This document shows positions 37,098 to 49,121 of a DNA stretch of 64,000 bases, in pieces. How positions within the stretch are numbered: the first letter of the stretch is position 1; every line of letters starts with the position of its first letter. Under the pieces are notes generated by a model that was not told the DNA's origin, ran no database searches, and saw only the letters and a program-made list of their open reading frames with translations. A program made the translations under genes and the position numbers. This stretch comes from Candidatus Latescibacterota bacterium (GTDB taxonomy: Bacteria > Krumholzibacteriota > Krumholzibacteriia > LZORAL124-64-63): assembly GCA_030658975.1 (NCBI GenBank), contig JAUSBL010000114.1:1-64000 (forward strand), given 5' to 3'.

Positions 37098-38116
37098 AGA
37101 TCTGGTTCGACGCCGACAACGGCCCCCACGTGCTGATCATGCGCCCCCTGGTCGGGGAGCTGCGGCAGCGCGGCCACGAAGTGGTCTTCACCGCCCGCGA
37201 CCGGACGAGCACCTGCGAGCTGCTGGATCTCTACGGCCTCGAGTACATCAAGGTCGGCGGCGCCTACCGCCCGGGCATCTCGGGCAAGGTCGCCGGGACC
37301 CTCGGCCGCGCGGAGGCGCTGATGCGCGCCGCGCGGCACCTGCGCGCGGATGTGTCCTTCGGCCACGGGTCGCGGGCCCTGCCGATCGCGTCGCGCCTGT
37401 TGGGCGTGCCCACCGTCACGATGTACGACTACGAGTGGGTCGACCCGCGTCTGTTCAACCTGTTCTGCAAGCGCATCCTGCTGCCGCGCGCGATCGACCG
37501 CGAAAGGGCCGCCGCGGCCGGGCTCGCCGTGGACAAGGTCGTCTTCTACGATGGCCTTAAGGAGGAACTGTACGTCGCCGGCGGGGAACGCGACGGCACC
37601 GTGGCGCGGGAGCTGGGCCTGCGCGAGGAGGCGATCCGTATTCTGCTGCGCCCCCCGGCGACGACGGCCCATTACCACAACCCGGAGTCGGAGCTGCTGC
37701 TCGCGGAGCTCCTGCGCGTGATGGGGACGCGGCCCGACGTGCAGATGGTCTTCATGCCCCGCGGCCCCGAGCAGCTGGCCTTCGTGCCGGCCGATTTCCG
37801 GGGCCAGGTCATCGTGCCCGACAGGGTCTACGACGGGCCGAGCCTGATCGCGGCGATGGATCTGGTGATCAGCGGCGGCGGGACGATGACCCGCGAGGCG
37901 GCGGTGCTGGGCGTGGCCTCGTACAGCTTCTTCCGGGGGCGCGAGGGGCGGGTCGACGAGTGGCTGGAGCGTACCGGCCACCTGGTGATGCTGAGGTCGG
38001 TCGGGGAGATCGCGGCGAAGCTCGTGCTCGCGCAGAAGCCCACCGCGAGCAGTTACGTGATCAATACGGGCCTGGTCGGGCAGGTGGCCGACGCCATCCT
38101 GGCCGCGGCGCGCTGA
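37094..38116 (+). CDS. DUF354 domain protein (GT-B-like)
   Basis: MKIWFDADNGPHVLIMRPLVGELRQRGHEVVFTARD; SGGGTMTREAAVLGVASYSFF. Confidence 0.8.
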   Translation: MKIWFDADNGPHVLIMRPLVGELRQRGHEVVFTARDRTSTCELLDLYGLEYIKVGGAYRPGISGKVAGTLGRAEALMRAARHLRADVSFGHGSRALPIASRLLGVPTVTMYDYEWVDPRLFNLFCKRILLPRAIDRERAAAAGLAVDKVVFYDGLKEELYVAGGERDGTVARELGLREEAIRILLRPPATTAHYHNPESELLLAELLRVMGTRPDVQMVFMPRGPEQLAFVPADFRGQVIVPDRVYDGPSLIAAMDLVISGGGTMTREAAVLGVASYSFFRGREGRVDEWLERTGHLVMLRSVGEIAAKLVLAQKPTASSYVINTGLVGQVADAILAAAR

Positions 38117-38128
38117 CCGGCCGCTGCT

Positions 38129-39223
38129 TCACCCCGCGAGTTCCAGCAGCGCCTCGACGATGCGCCCGGCCGTGTGGCCGTCCCAGAGGTCGGGGATCCG
38201 CCCCTGCTTCCACTGTCCGGCGGTGATCCGCGCCAGCTGCCCGGGCAGCGAGGCCAGCGTCGCCAGTTCGTTGGTGCCCTCGGTGATGGTGATCGGGCGT
38301 TCGGTGTTCGGGCGCAGCGTCAGGCAGGGGATGCCCAGCCAGGTGGTCTCCTCCTGGATGCCGCCGGAGTCCGTCAGCACGAAGCGGGCGTTGAGGGTCA
38401 GGTTCACGAAGTCGTCGTAGGGCATGGGCCCGGCCAGGTAGACCGGGTGCGGCGCCCGGTCGGCGCCGGCGCCGATCCCGTGAGCCTCGAGGATCTTGTG
38501 CGTGCGCGGATGCACCGGAAAGACGATCGGCGCCTCGACCGCCAGCAGGGCGTCGAAGATGCGGCGCAGCGACTCGGGATCGTCCACGTTCGAGGGGCGG
38601 TGCAGCGTGACCAGCCCGTAGCTGCCCTTGGCCAGGCCGAAGCGGGCCGGCACGTCGCGGTCCCGGACCCGCTCGACCGCCAGAGCCAGGCTGTCGATCA
38701 TGATGTTGCCCACCAGCCGGACCCGTTCCGGGGCCACGCCCTCGCGGGCCAGGTTCTCGTCGGCGTCCCGCGAGGGGGTCAGCAGCAGGTCGCTGATGGC
38801 GTCGGTGACGAGGCGGTTGATCTCCTCGGGCATGGACCAGTCCCGGCTGCGCAGGCCCGCTTCGACGTGGGCCACGGGGATCCAGAGCTTCTTGGCCGTG
38901 ATCGAGCAGGCGAGGGTCGAGTTCACGTCGCCGACGACCACCACCAGGGCGGGTTTCAGCTCCAGGCAGACCTTCTCGAAGGCGATCATCACCTGGCCGG
39001 CCTGCTCGGCGTGGCTGCCGGCGCCGATGCCCAGGTGGACGTGCGGTCGCGGGAGGCCCAGCTCCTCGAAGAACACGTCGGACATGTTCTTGTCGTAGTG
39101 CTGTCCGGTGTGGACCAGCAGGGGTTCGCAGCGGTCGAGGTGCTTCTGCAATTCGTGCCAGATCGGGGCGATCTTCATGAAATTGGGGCGAGCGGCCGCG
39201 ACCAGGAGGAATTTCGGCAGCAT
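38129..39223 (-). CDS. wecB: UDP-N-acetylglucosamine 2-epimerase (non-hydrolysing)
   Basis: ARPNFMKIAPIWHEL, VHTGQHYDKNMSDVFFEELGLP, VVVVGDVNSTLACS, HVEAGLRSRDWSMPEEINR, TDSGGIQEETTWLGIP. Confidence 0.92.
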   Translation of the reverse strand: MLPKFLLVAAARPNFMKIAPIWHELQKHLDRCEPLLVHTGQHYDKNMSDVFFEELGLPRPHVHLGIGAGSHAEQAGQVMIAFEKVCLELKPALVVVVGDVNSTLACSITAKKLWIPVAHVEAGLRSRDWSMPEEINRLVTDAISDLLLTPSRDADENLAREGVAPERVRLVGNIMIDSLALAVERVRDRDVPARFGLAKGSYGLVTLHRPSNVDDPESLRRIFDALLAVEAPIVFPVHPRTHKILEAHGIGAGADRAPHPVYLAGPMPYDDFVNLTLNARFVLTDSGGIQEETTWLGIPCLTLRPNTERPITITEGTNELATLASLPGQLARITAGQWKQGRIPDLWDGHTAGRIVEALLELAG

Positions 39224-39482
39224 GGGCGACTCCGGGCTGTTAGCGGTGTGGATGTTGGCGGATGGAAATGTAAGCGTACACGCTAAAAATGTCACGATCT
39301 AACCCGTAAGAGCCCGATGTTGCTCATGGAAAGTCTGATTGCGGCACCGAGCATTACGAAGGTACATCTGTCGGACGTACCTGTTCGAAAGTGACGGAAG
39401 CCGGCGGATTGACGGTCATCACTGGCCGATGATAGAATCAGAGGAATTCTGTGGTCGTGAATTGACAGAAGGGGATGGGCCC

Positions 39483-40622
39483 GTGACCAAATCAGTCGTG
39501 ATGGCTGAGTCTTCGGACATTTACCACGATTACCGCGTGCAAAAGGAAGCCGGAACGCTCGCCGGCAACGGCTGGCGCGTGACCGTCTACGGGTTCCGCG
39601 GTAGCCGGCAGCGTCCGCAGGCGCCGTCGTCCGCCTACGAGGTCCGGACCCTGCCCGTCGTGTCGCGCAGCAGCCGACTCTTGCGCAACCTGTCGATGAT
39701 CGCGAACATCGGGCTCATCAACCTGCGCCTCCTGTTGACGAGAGCGGATGCCTATCATGCGCACAATACGATGTTCCTGGGCGGCATGTGGCTGTCGGCC
39801 CGCCTCCATCGCGGCGTGTTCATCTACGACGCCCACGAAGTGCAATGGGAGCAGGGCCGATCCCTGGCGTGGCTGGAAAAAAGATTCATCCGACGAGCCG
39901 ACGGCATCATCAACGTCGCCGCGGGCCGCGCCCGCGCGATGGCCGAGCGTTACGGTCTGCGCGAGGAAGACATCACTATCGTCGCCAACTATCCGGTCGT
40001 GGACCGTGGCGCCGCGCTCCGACCGTATGCTGCCCCGGTCGGCACGGTGCGACTCGTGTACAGCGGCGGCTACGATCTGCAGAGCAATCGACTCGACCTC
40101 CTGCTGCGTGCGATGCAGCGGGTGCCCGGAATCGATCTCCACATGATCGCATTCGGGTATCGGGATTCCGAGATGCAGCTCAAGACACTGGCGAATGAGC
40201 TCGGGATCGAGGAGCGGGTCGTGTTCCACGGACTCGTGCGGCCGGACGAGGTGATGGGCGCGGTGGCGCAGTACGACGTGGCCGTGAACATGCTCACGAA
40301 CCCGCAGGACCACCTGTCGATCCGGCACAGCAGCGTCAACAAGATGTACGAGTACATGGCGGCGGGCATGCCGACCTTCTGCTCGAACTTGGACTCCTTC
40401 GTCGATGAGTTCGTCGTTCCCGGCGCGGCGATCGCCGTCGATGCGACCGACACCAACAGCATCGCCGAGGGCCTGCGCAAGTTCCTGTCGCTTCGGGATT
40501 CGTTACCGCAGATGAGTGCCCGCGCGCACGATCTGGCGCGGGAGAAATACAACTGGCGCAGCCAGGAGATCAATCTGCTCGATCTCTACCGCCGTCTGAT
40601 CGGGGAAGGGGCCCGGCCATGA
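39483..40622 (+). CDS. Glycosyltransferase family 4
   Basis: RVQKEAGTLAGNGWRVTVYGF; YDAHEVQWEQG; MYEYMAAGMPTFCSNLDSFVDEFV; GTG start 39483 preferred over ORF start 39339. Confidence 0.8.
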   Translation: MTKSVVMAESSDIYHDYRVQKEAGTLAGNGWRVTVYGFRGSRQRPQAPSSAYEVRTLPVVSRSSRLLRNLSMIANIGLINLRLLLTRADAYHAHNTMFLGGMWLSARLHRGVFIYDAHEVQWEQGRSLAWLEKRFIRRADGIINVAAGRARAMAERYGLREEDITIVANYPVVDRGAALRPYAAPVGTVRLVYSGGYDLQSNRLDLLLRAMQRVPGIDLHMIAFGYRDSEMQLKTLANELGIEERVVFHGLVRPDEVMGAVAQYDVAVNMLTNPQDHLSIRHSSVNKMYEYMAAGMPTFCSNLDSFVDEFVVPGAAIAVDATDTNSIAEGLRKFLSLRDSLPQMSARAHDLAREKYNWRSQEINLLDLYRRLIGEGARP

Positions 40623-40653
40623 GCACGCCACTGGTCGGACTGGAGGATGCCGG

Positions 40654-42218
40654 ATGAGCATCGCCGCGAACCTGCAATCCATCCTCGATACCGCGGACGG
40701 TGGTACGGGCATGGACGTCATCATCGTCTCGACGACCTCCGCCGACCAGGCCGCCTACTGGCAGCGCCGCCTGGAGGCCGGCCGCGGCCAGGTGTGCCGG
40801 CCGGACGCCCTGATCCTGGCGATCCACGAGGACTGGCCCGGCGGCGCCGGGAACGGTCTGGGCACGCTCTACGCCGTGCGCGAGGCCGCTCGTCTGGCCC
40901 GCGACCGGCACGCCGTCGATCTGGCGGCCCGTCTAGGGGAAGGCGCCGCGGTCGGTCTCTACCACACGGCGGGCAAGGGCACCCGGCTCGCCCCGCTGCC
41001 CGGCAGCGAGGGCGGCAACAAGCCGGCGGTGAAGCTGCCGGGGCTCGTGCGTCTCGCGGACCGCGTCGAACCGCTGACGATCCTCGAGGCCGTGATCCGG
41101 CAGACCGCCGTGTACGCCCCGATGCGCCGCGGCCGGCTCAGCGTCTTCTGGGGCGACCAGGTGTTCATCCCCTCCGCGCCGCCGCCGGTCCGGCCCCGGC
41201 ACCACGTCGACATCCTGGCCAAGCTGGGAGTCATGCCCGACGCCGCGGCCTGGCGCCGCGACGGGCTCGACCGCTACGGCCTGGTGGCCGTCGGCCCCGG
41301 GGGCGACGCCGTCCAGGTGGAGAAGGTGTCGCACACCGCCGCCGTGGCCCTCGTCGACGCCGGCGTGATGCGCGTCGACGGCGGCATCGGCGTGAGCCTC
41401 GGCTCCTTCAGCCTGTCGGCGGCCATGCTCGCGGCGCTGGACGCCGAGTTCGCGACCGAACTCGCGGCCCGGACCGCCAAGCTCGACACCGACCCCCATT
41501 TCTGGATGCCCATGACCCTGCCCGAGCCGGTCTATCTGGAGATGATGGCGGCCAAGGGAGAGCCGGCCGCGAGGTCGCGCGCGCACTACCGGCGCCTGGC
41601 GGACTTCGTGGCGGGATTCCGCGGCGCCCGCGCCGGGGAGCCGCTGTTCGGCTGCGTCGATGTGGGCGCCGGCTGCTACTGGTGGGACTACGGCACGCTG
41701 GCGAACTACCGGGCCAGCGTCCGCCGGCTCCTCGACGACGACCAGGAGGCCGGCGCGATGCGCGCGTTCTTCGCCTCCTCCGCGGCCGGCGCGGCCGAAT
41801 TCCGGGACGGCAGCCTGCTGATCGATTGCCGCATCGGCGGCGGCAGCATCCGCGGCTCGGTCCTCGTCGGCGTGACGGCCGGGCGCCTGGACGTCGACGG
41901 CGCCGTGCTCGTCAACGTGGTCGCCCCGTCGATCGCCGGCCGCGACCTCGTCCTCTACAACGTGTTCGAGACCGCCGACCTGGCCCCGGCCCCCGGCAGC
42001 GTCCGGGCGGACACGTACCTGCCGGACGGCGGCCGGGTCTGCATGTGGACCCGCCTGGACCGCGACGGCAAGGACGACTGGGACGTGGTGCTGCCCGGCA
42101 ATGCCCTCAGCCATGCCCAGCTCTGCGAACTGAACGCGACCCTGACCCTGGACGCCGCGGCGGAGTCGGCCCGGCGGCACCGCCTGCTGGCGGCGGCGGC
42201 GATCGAAGGGGATGGCTG

Positions 42219-42219
<1 letters not shown>
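40654..42219 (+). CDS. Sugar nucleotidyltransferase-like protein (candidate GDP-sugar pyrophosphorylase)
   Basis: HTAGKGTRLAPLPGSEGGNKPAVKLPG (GxGTRLxPL...KPAV signature), FWGDQVFIPS; C-terminal left-handed-helix-like repeats IGGGSIRGSVLVGVTAGRLDVDGAVLVNVVAP; upstream of manA. Confidence 0.6.
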
Positions 42220-43403
<1,184 letters not shown>

Positions 43404-43405
43404 CT

Positions 43406-44371
43406 TTGCTTTCACGACACGCGGATATCCTGGTGACCGGCGCTTCCGGTTTCGTCGGCAAGCAGCTGATCGCGCGCCTGGCCCGGGAACATCCCGGCGC
43501 GGCGATCGTCGGCACCGATATGCAGGCACTGCCGGATGACGGCGGCCGCTGCGCCCACGTCGCCCTGGACATCACCGACCTGCGAGCGGTCCGCGATCTG
43601 ATCGCGCAGCAGAAACCCGCCCTGGTCTTCCACCTGGCGGCCCAGTCGCACGTGCCCACGTCGTTCCAGCAGCCCGTGCTCACCTGGAACGTCAACCTCA
43701 TGGGCACGCTGCACCTGCTGGAGGCGCTGAAGGCCGCGCGGCCCGACGCGCAGTTCGTCTTCGTCGGTTCCGCCGAAGCCTATGGCCGCGAGTTCCTGGC
43801 GGGCGTCCCGATCGCGGAGAACACCCTCTTCGCGCCGATGAACCCCTACGCGGCCAGCAAGGCGGCCGGCGACATCCTGGTCCGGCAGCAGGCCGCCGAG
43901 GGCCTGCGGACGGTCGTATTGCGTCCGTTCAACCACGTCGGTCCCGGCCAGCGCCAGGACTTCGTGGTGTCGGCGTTCTGCTCCCAGATCGCCAGGATCG
44001 AGCGGGGGCTCCAGGAGCCGGTCATCATGGTGGGGAATCTCGAGGCGCGGCGGGACTTCCTGGACGTGCGCGACGTCCTGGACGCCTACGTCGCCGTGGT
44101 GGGCGAGGGGACGGCCATCCCATCGGGGACTGCGTACAATCTCTGCTCCGGCCGGACGGTCACGATCCGGGAGGTCCTGGACGATCTGCTGAGCCTGAGC
44201 GGAGTTGCGATCGACGTGCGGGTCGACCCCGCGCGGTTGCGGCCTTCGGACATCCCGGTCGCCGTCGGCGACGGGGGGGCGGCGCGCGCCGCGTTCGGCT
44301 GGGAGCCGCGGATCCCCTGGCAGAAGACCCTGGCCGATACGCTGGACTACTGGCGCGCAGCGGTCGGCTGA
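43406..44371 (+). CDS. rmd: GDP-4-dehydro-6-deoxymannose reductase-like epimerase/dehydratase
   Basis: ILVTGASGFVGKQLIARLA, AQSHVPTSFQQPVLTWNVNLMGTLHLLEAL, AYGRE...MNPYAASKAAGD, RPFNHVGPGQRQDFVVSAF; TTG start; gmd nearby. Confidence 0.8.
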   Translation: MLSRHADILVTGASGFVGKQLIARLAREHPGAAIVGTDMQALPDDGGRCAHVALDITDLRAVRDLIAQQKPALVFHLAAQSHVPTSFQQPVLTWNVNLMGTLHLLEALKAARPDAQFVFVGSAEAYGREFLAGVPIAENTLFAPMNPYAASKAAGDILVRQQAAEGLRTVVLRPFNHVGPGQRQDFVVSAFCSQIARIERGLQEPVIMVGNLEARRDFLDVRDVLDAYVAVVGEGTAIPSGTAYNLCSGRTVTIREVLDDLLSLSGVAIDVRVDPARLRPSDIPVAVGDGGAARAAFGWEPRIPWQKTLADTLDYWRAAVG

Positions 44372-45558
44372 ACGCTCTGGTAGAGTTCGGTGATCTTCCG
44401 CGCGAACAGTTCCCAGGTGTAGTTCTGCAGGACGTGGTCCCGGATCGCCCGGCGGTCCCATTTCCTGGCGAGCGCGTCGGTCAGCGCGGCGGCCAGGGCG
44501 TCGACGTCGCCGGGCGGCACCAGGATCCCGCAGGTCGGCTCGATGATCGTTTCCGGCAGACCATCCACGCGGCTCGCGATCACCGGCAACCCCACCGACA
44601 TGGCCTCGATCGTCGCCACCGGCATGCCCTCCGACAGCGTGGGCAGGCAGTAGACGTCCGACTGCTGCATCTCCCTGATCATGTCCTCGTGCGACAGCCG
44701 CCCGGCGACGGAGACGCGGTCGGCGATGCCCAGCTCGGCGGCCTGCCGCTCCAGGCTCTCCTTGAGCGGGCCGCCGCCCACGAACAGCAGCGACGCCGTC
44801 CGCTGCAGATCCTGCGGCAGCCTGGTGAACGCGTGCAGCAGCAGCTGGTGGTTCTTGCGCGGGATCAGCTGCGCGACCGTGACGATCCGGTGGCCGAACT
44901 CCGTGCGGGTCGCGTCGGGCTTGAACAGCTCGACCTCGACCCCGTGGTAGATGATGTGGGTGTTTGGGTGGGTCAGGCCGGCCAGCTCCGCGTTGCGCTG
45001 CGTGGATTGGCAGTTGAACAACAGCGCCGAGGTCTTGCGCAGCTCCTTGATGACGTAGTCCCGGTGCGGGAACTCGTGCAGGTAGTAGTTGGCGTCGTTG
45101 CCGATCCCCTGGGCGACCACGGGGATGCCGTGCTCCTGCCCCATCAGCGAGGCGCAGACGCCCTCCGGCGACAGCCAGGGCGTGTGGATGACCTCGGGCC
45201 GGAACTCCCGCACGACCCCGGCCAGGTGGTCCCGCAGCTGGCGGTACATGAACCAGCCCTCGTAGCCCCAGAGCAGCTTCTTCGGCCCCCACGTCCAGCG
45301 GGGGTAGGTGGCCGGGATCCCCTGCACGACGTCGGCCCGGGGGGCCGCGGCGCGCTCGTCGTACCAGGCCTTCAGCAGCCCGGGCCGGGCGACGGACTTC
45401 TTCAGCAGGGACGGCGGCGGCACCATGCCGAGCGGGCAGACCACCCGTACGTCGTGTCCCGTGAATTCGTGCAGGGCGACCGTGCCGCGGATGTTCCAGG
45501 GACCCGCCAGCCAGTTGACCGTGTTGGGGAACATGCTCGCGATCCAGAGGACTCTCAT
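44347..45558 (-). CDS. Glycosyltransferase family 4
   Basis: VAQLIPRKNHQLLLHAFTRLP; LPTLSEGMPVATIEAMSVGLPVIASRVDGLPETI; 3' end overlaps rmd by 25 bp. Confidence 0.87.
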   Translation of the reverse strand: MRVLWIASMFPNTVNWLAGPWNIRGTVALHEFTGHDVRVVCPLGMVPPPSLLKKSVARPGLLKAWYDERAAAPRADVVQGIPATYPRWTWGPKKLLWGYEGWFMYRQLRDHLAGVVREFRPEVIHTPWLSPEGVCASLMGQEHGIPVVAQGIGNDANYYLHEFPHRDYVIKELRKTSALLFNCQSTQRNAELAGLTHPNTHIIYHGVEVELFKPDATRTEFGHRIVTVAQLIPRKNHQLLLHAFTRLPQDLQRTASLLFVGGGPLKESLERQAAELGIADRVSVAGRLSHEDMIREMQQSDVYCLPTLSEGMPVATIEAMSVGLPVIASRVDGLPETIIEPTCGILVPPGDVDALAAALTDALARKWDRRAIRDHVLQNYTWELFARKITELYQSVQPTAARQ

Positions 45559-46697
45559 GACCGGGTGCCGCCTCTCAGGAGTTTTTCGTAGAGCGCGACC
45601 GTGCGGTCGCCGACCTCGCGGGCGCTGAAACGCTTCACGGCTTCCTCCCGCGCGCCGGCGCCCATCCGGTCGCGCAGGCCGGGGTCGAGCAGCACCTCGC
45701 GCAGCGCTGCGGCGAGGGCTTCGGCGTCGCCGGCGTCGACCAGACGCCCGTGGACCCCGTCGCGGACCAGGTAGGGGACGCCGCCGACCTTCGTGCCGAC
45801 CACCGGCTTGCCGGCGGCCATGGCCTGCTGGACGGTCATCGGCGAGGTCTCGGCATACGACGGCAGAGTCACGAGGTAGGCCTCGCTGAACTCCCGGGTC
45901 AGCTCCGCTTCGGAGAGGAAGCCGCGGAAGTGCACGCGGTCCTCCAGCCCGAGGGTCCTGACCTGCTCGTGCAGCCCCGCGTGGTAGTCCTTGTCGCTGA
46001 CGATCCCGGTGATGTGGATCTGGAACGGCACGCCCTGGTCGCGCAACCGGGACGCGGCGTCGATCAGCACCTCGATCCCCTTGCGGGGGTAGATCGTGCC
46101 CGCGAACAGCACGCGGCCCGGCACGGGCGCGTCCGGCACCTCGAAGTAGCCGCTCTCGATGGGGTTCTCGACCACCTCCGCCAGCTTGTCGCCGACCTCG
46201 GTCAGGGCGTCGCGTGCGTAGATGCTGCTCGGGACGAAGACGTCGATGCCGCGCCGGGCCAGCTTCGCCAGGGTCTCGAACTGCCAGTACCGGAAGCGGG
46301 CCTTGATCCCCGGATAGTGCACGCCCTCGTTCTTGAAGATGGCGTGGATCGTCGCCACGGTGGGGTACGGCAGGCCCGACGCGATGTAGGATTCCTGGCC
46401 GCTCTCCTGGCAGTGCACGAGATCGGGATCGATGCGGCGGATCGTCCGCCGCGCCCGCAGCACGCTCATGATCCGGAAGGTCGGCAGGCTGAAGCGCTGC
46501 TGTCGCGGGACGTGGTGGATCACGACGTCGCCGTCCCGGACCGTGGATTCGCGGCCGACGGCGCTGAGCGAGACGACGTGGAGTTCCAGACCCTCCCTGC
46601 CGCGCAGACCCCGGACCATGTTGGACATGACTTTTTCCACGCCGCCGCTGGTGTACTGCGGATCGACGGGGTAGGGACCGAAAAGGACGACTTTCAC
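45555..46697 (-). CDS. Glycosyltransferase family 4
   Basis: TSGGVEKVMSNMVRGLRG; FAGTIYPRKGIEVLIDAASRL; LPSYAETSPMTVQQAMAAGKPVVGTKVGGVPYLV. Confidence 0.88.
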   Translation of the reverse strand: MKVVLFGPYPVDPQYTSGGVEKVMSNMVRGLRGREGLELHVVSLSAVGRESTVRDGDVVIHHVPRQQRFSLPTFRIMSVLRARRTIRRIDPDLVHCQESGQESYIASGLPYPTVATIHAIFKNEGVHYPGIKARFRYWQFETLAKLARRGIDVFVPSSIYARDALTEVGDKLAEVVENPIESGYFEVPDAPVPGRVLFAGTIYPRKGIEVLIDAASRLRDQGVPFQIHITGIVSDKDYHAGLHEQVRTLGLEDRVHFRGFLSEAELTREFSEAYLVTLPSYAETSPMTVQQAMAAGKPVVGTKVGGVPYLVRDGVHGRLVDAGDAEALAAALREVLLDPGLRDRMGAGAREEAVKRFSAREVGDRTVALYEKLLRGGTRS

Positions 46698-46773
46698 GGC
46701 GAGCCCTTCAGACCGAGACCGCTGCCTCGGCAGCGGTCCGCGGTTCGGGACGGGACGGTGGATGGCGGCGCGG

Positions 46774-47880
<1,107 letters not shown>

Positions 47881-47942
47881 TCAGGATCGGTTTCGGCCGC
47901 CACGGCCGCAAGTTGAGCCCGAAGTCGCTGTCCGGACTCGCT

Positions 47943-47971
47943 TTGACACCCGGTCTGGTTCCTGGTATCAT
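47943..47971 (+). promoter_or_regulatory. Putative sigma70-type promoter TTGACA-N17-TATCAT for the 48042 epimerase
   Basis: TTGACA 47943-47948, TATCAT 47966-47971, 17-bp spacer. Confidence 0.55.
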
Positions 47972-48041
47972 CATCGATCGTGCTTCTCCATCGCGTGATT
48001 CCCATTCCAGGCGCCAGGCGCCGGAGCGGACGGCGGTACTC

Positions 48042-49013
48042 ATGAGCATCGAACAGAGCTATGCCGGCAAGACCGTCCTGGTGACGGGCGGCGCGGGCTT
48101 CATCGGCTCCCATCTGACCGACCGCCTGGTGGCCCTCGGCGCCCGGGTCCGGGTCCTGGACGACCTGTCGGACGGCAGGGCCGACAACCTGGCCGGGTCG
48201 ATGGCCGCCATCGAGTTCCGCGAGGGCTCGATCACCGACCCCGAAGCGCTCGACGCCGTCATGCCGGGCTGCGACATGGTGTTCCATCTGGGCGCCAACG
48301 CCTCGGTGCCCCGCTCCAGCGAGCGTCCCGACTACGACTTCAACGCCAACATGGCCGGCACCTTCCAGGTCCTGGAGGCCGTGCGGCGCCACCGCGCCGG
48401 GCGCCTGCTGTTCGCCTCCTCGGCGGCCGTCTACGGCGAGCCCCAGACCGAGAGCGGCCAGATGGGGGAGGACCATCCCCTGGTGCCGAAGTCCCCCTAC
48501 GGCGGCACGAAGCTCGCCGGCGAGTTCATGATTGACGCCTACACCCGCTGCTACGATCTCGATCACCGGCGCGTGCGCATCTTCAACACCTTCGGCCCGC
48601 GGCAGCGCAAGTACGTGATGTTCGACCTGCTCGAGAAGCTGCGGCGCGACCCGACGCGGCTCGAGGTGATCGGCACCGGCGACCAGCAGCGCGACTACAA
48701 CTACGTCGAGGACACGGCGACCGCCCTGCTCGTGGTGGGGGCCCATCCCGCGGCGCGGGGGCGCGTCTACAACATCGCGGGGGGCCGGCCGGTGAGCATC
48801 CGGGCGCTGGTCGACCACATCATCGAACTGACCGGCATCCCCCGGCCCGACATCCGCTACACGATGGAGAGCTGGCCCGGCGACGTCGTGCGCATGGTGG
48901 CCGACACGACCCGCATCGGCCGGGAACTCGACTACCAGCCCCGGGTGGGGCTCGAGGCCGGCATCCGGCACCTCATCGACTGGCACCGCGAGCAGTTCTC
49001 CCCGCCCTGGTAG
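48042..49013 (+). CDS. NAD-dependent epimerase/dehydratase (UDP-glucose 4-epimerase-like)
   Basis: VLVTGGAGFIGSHLTDRLVALGARVRVLDDLSDGRADNL, YGEPQ..KSPYGGTKLAGE, FNTFGPRQRKYVMFDL. Confidence 0.9.
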   Translation: MSIEQSYAGKTVLVTGGAGFIGSHLTDRLVALGARVRVLDDLSDGRADNLAGSMAAIEFREGSITDPEALDAVMPGCDMVFHLGANASVPRSSERPDYDFNANMAGTFQVLEAVRRHRAGRLLFASSAAVYGEPQTESGQMGEDHPLVPKSPYGGTKLAGEFMIDAYTRCYDLDHRRVRIFNTFGPRQRKYVMFDLLEKLRRDPTRLEVIGTGDQQRDYNYVEDTATALLVVGAHPAARGRVYNIAGGRPVSIRALVDHIIELTGIPRPDIRYTMESWPGDVVRMVADTTRIGRELDYQPRVGLEAGIRHLIDWHREQFSPPW

Positions 49014-49076
49014 CCGCCGGGATCCGGGATTTCATCCGTCAGGATTTAACTTGCGACCCGGCCCTGGTTGGCCGAT

Positions 49077-49100
49077 ATTCTATACCAATAGGTATTGAAT
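49077..49100. promoter_or_regulatory. Operator-like inverted repeat ATTCTATACC-AATA-GGTATTGAAT
   Basis: 10-nt arms with one mismatch, 22 nt upstream of the GTG start of the DUF1858/SBP gene. Confidence 0.5.
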
Positions 49101-49121
49101 AGACCCAACCAGGAGGCTCCC

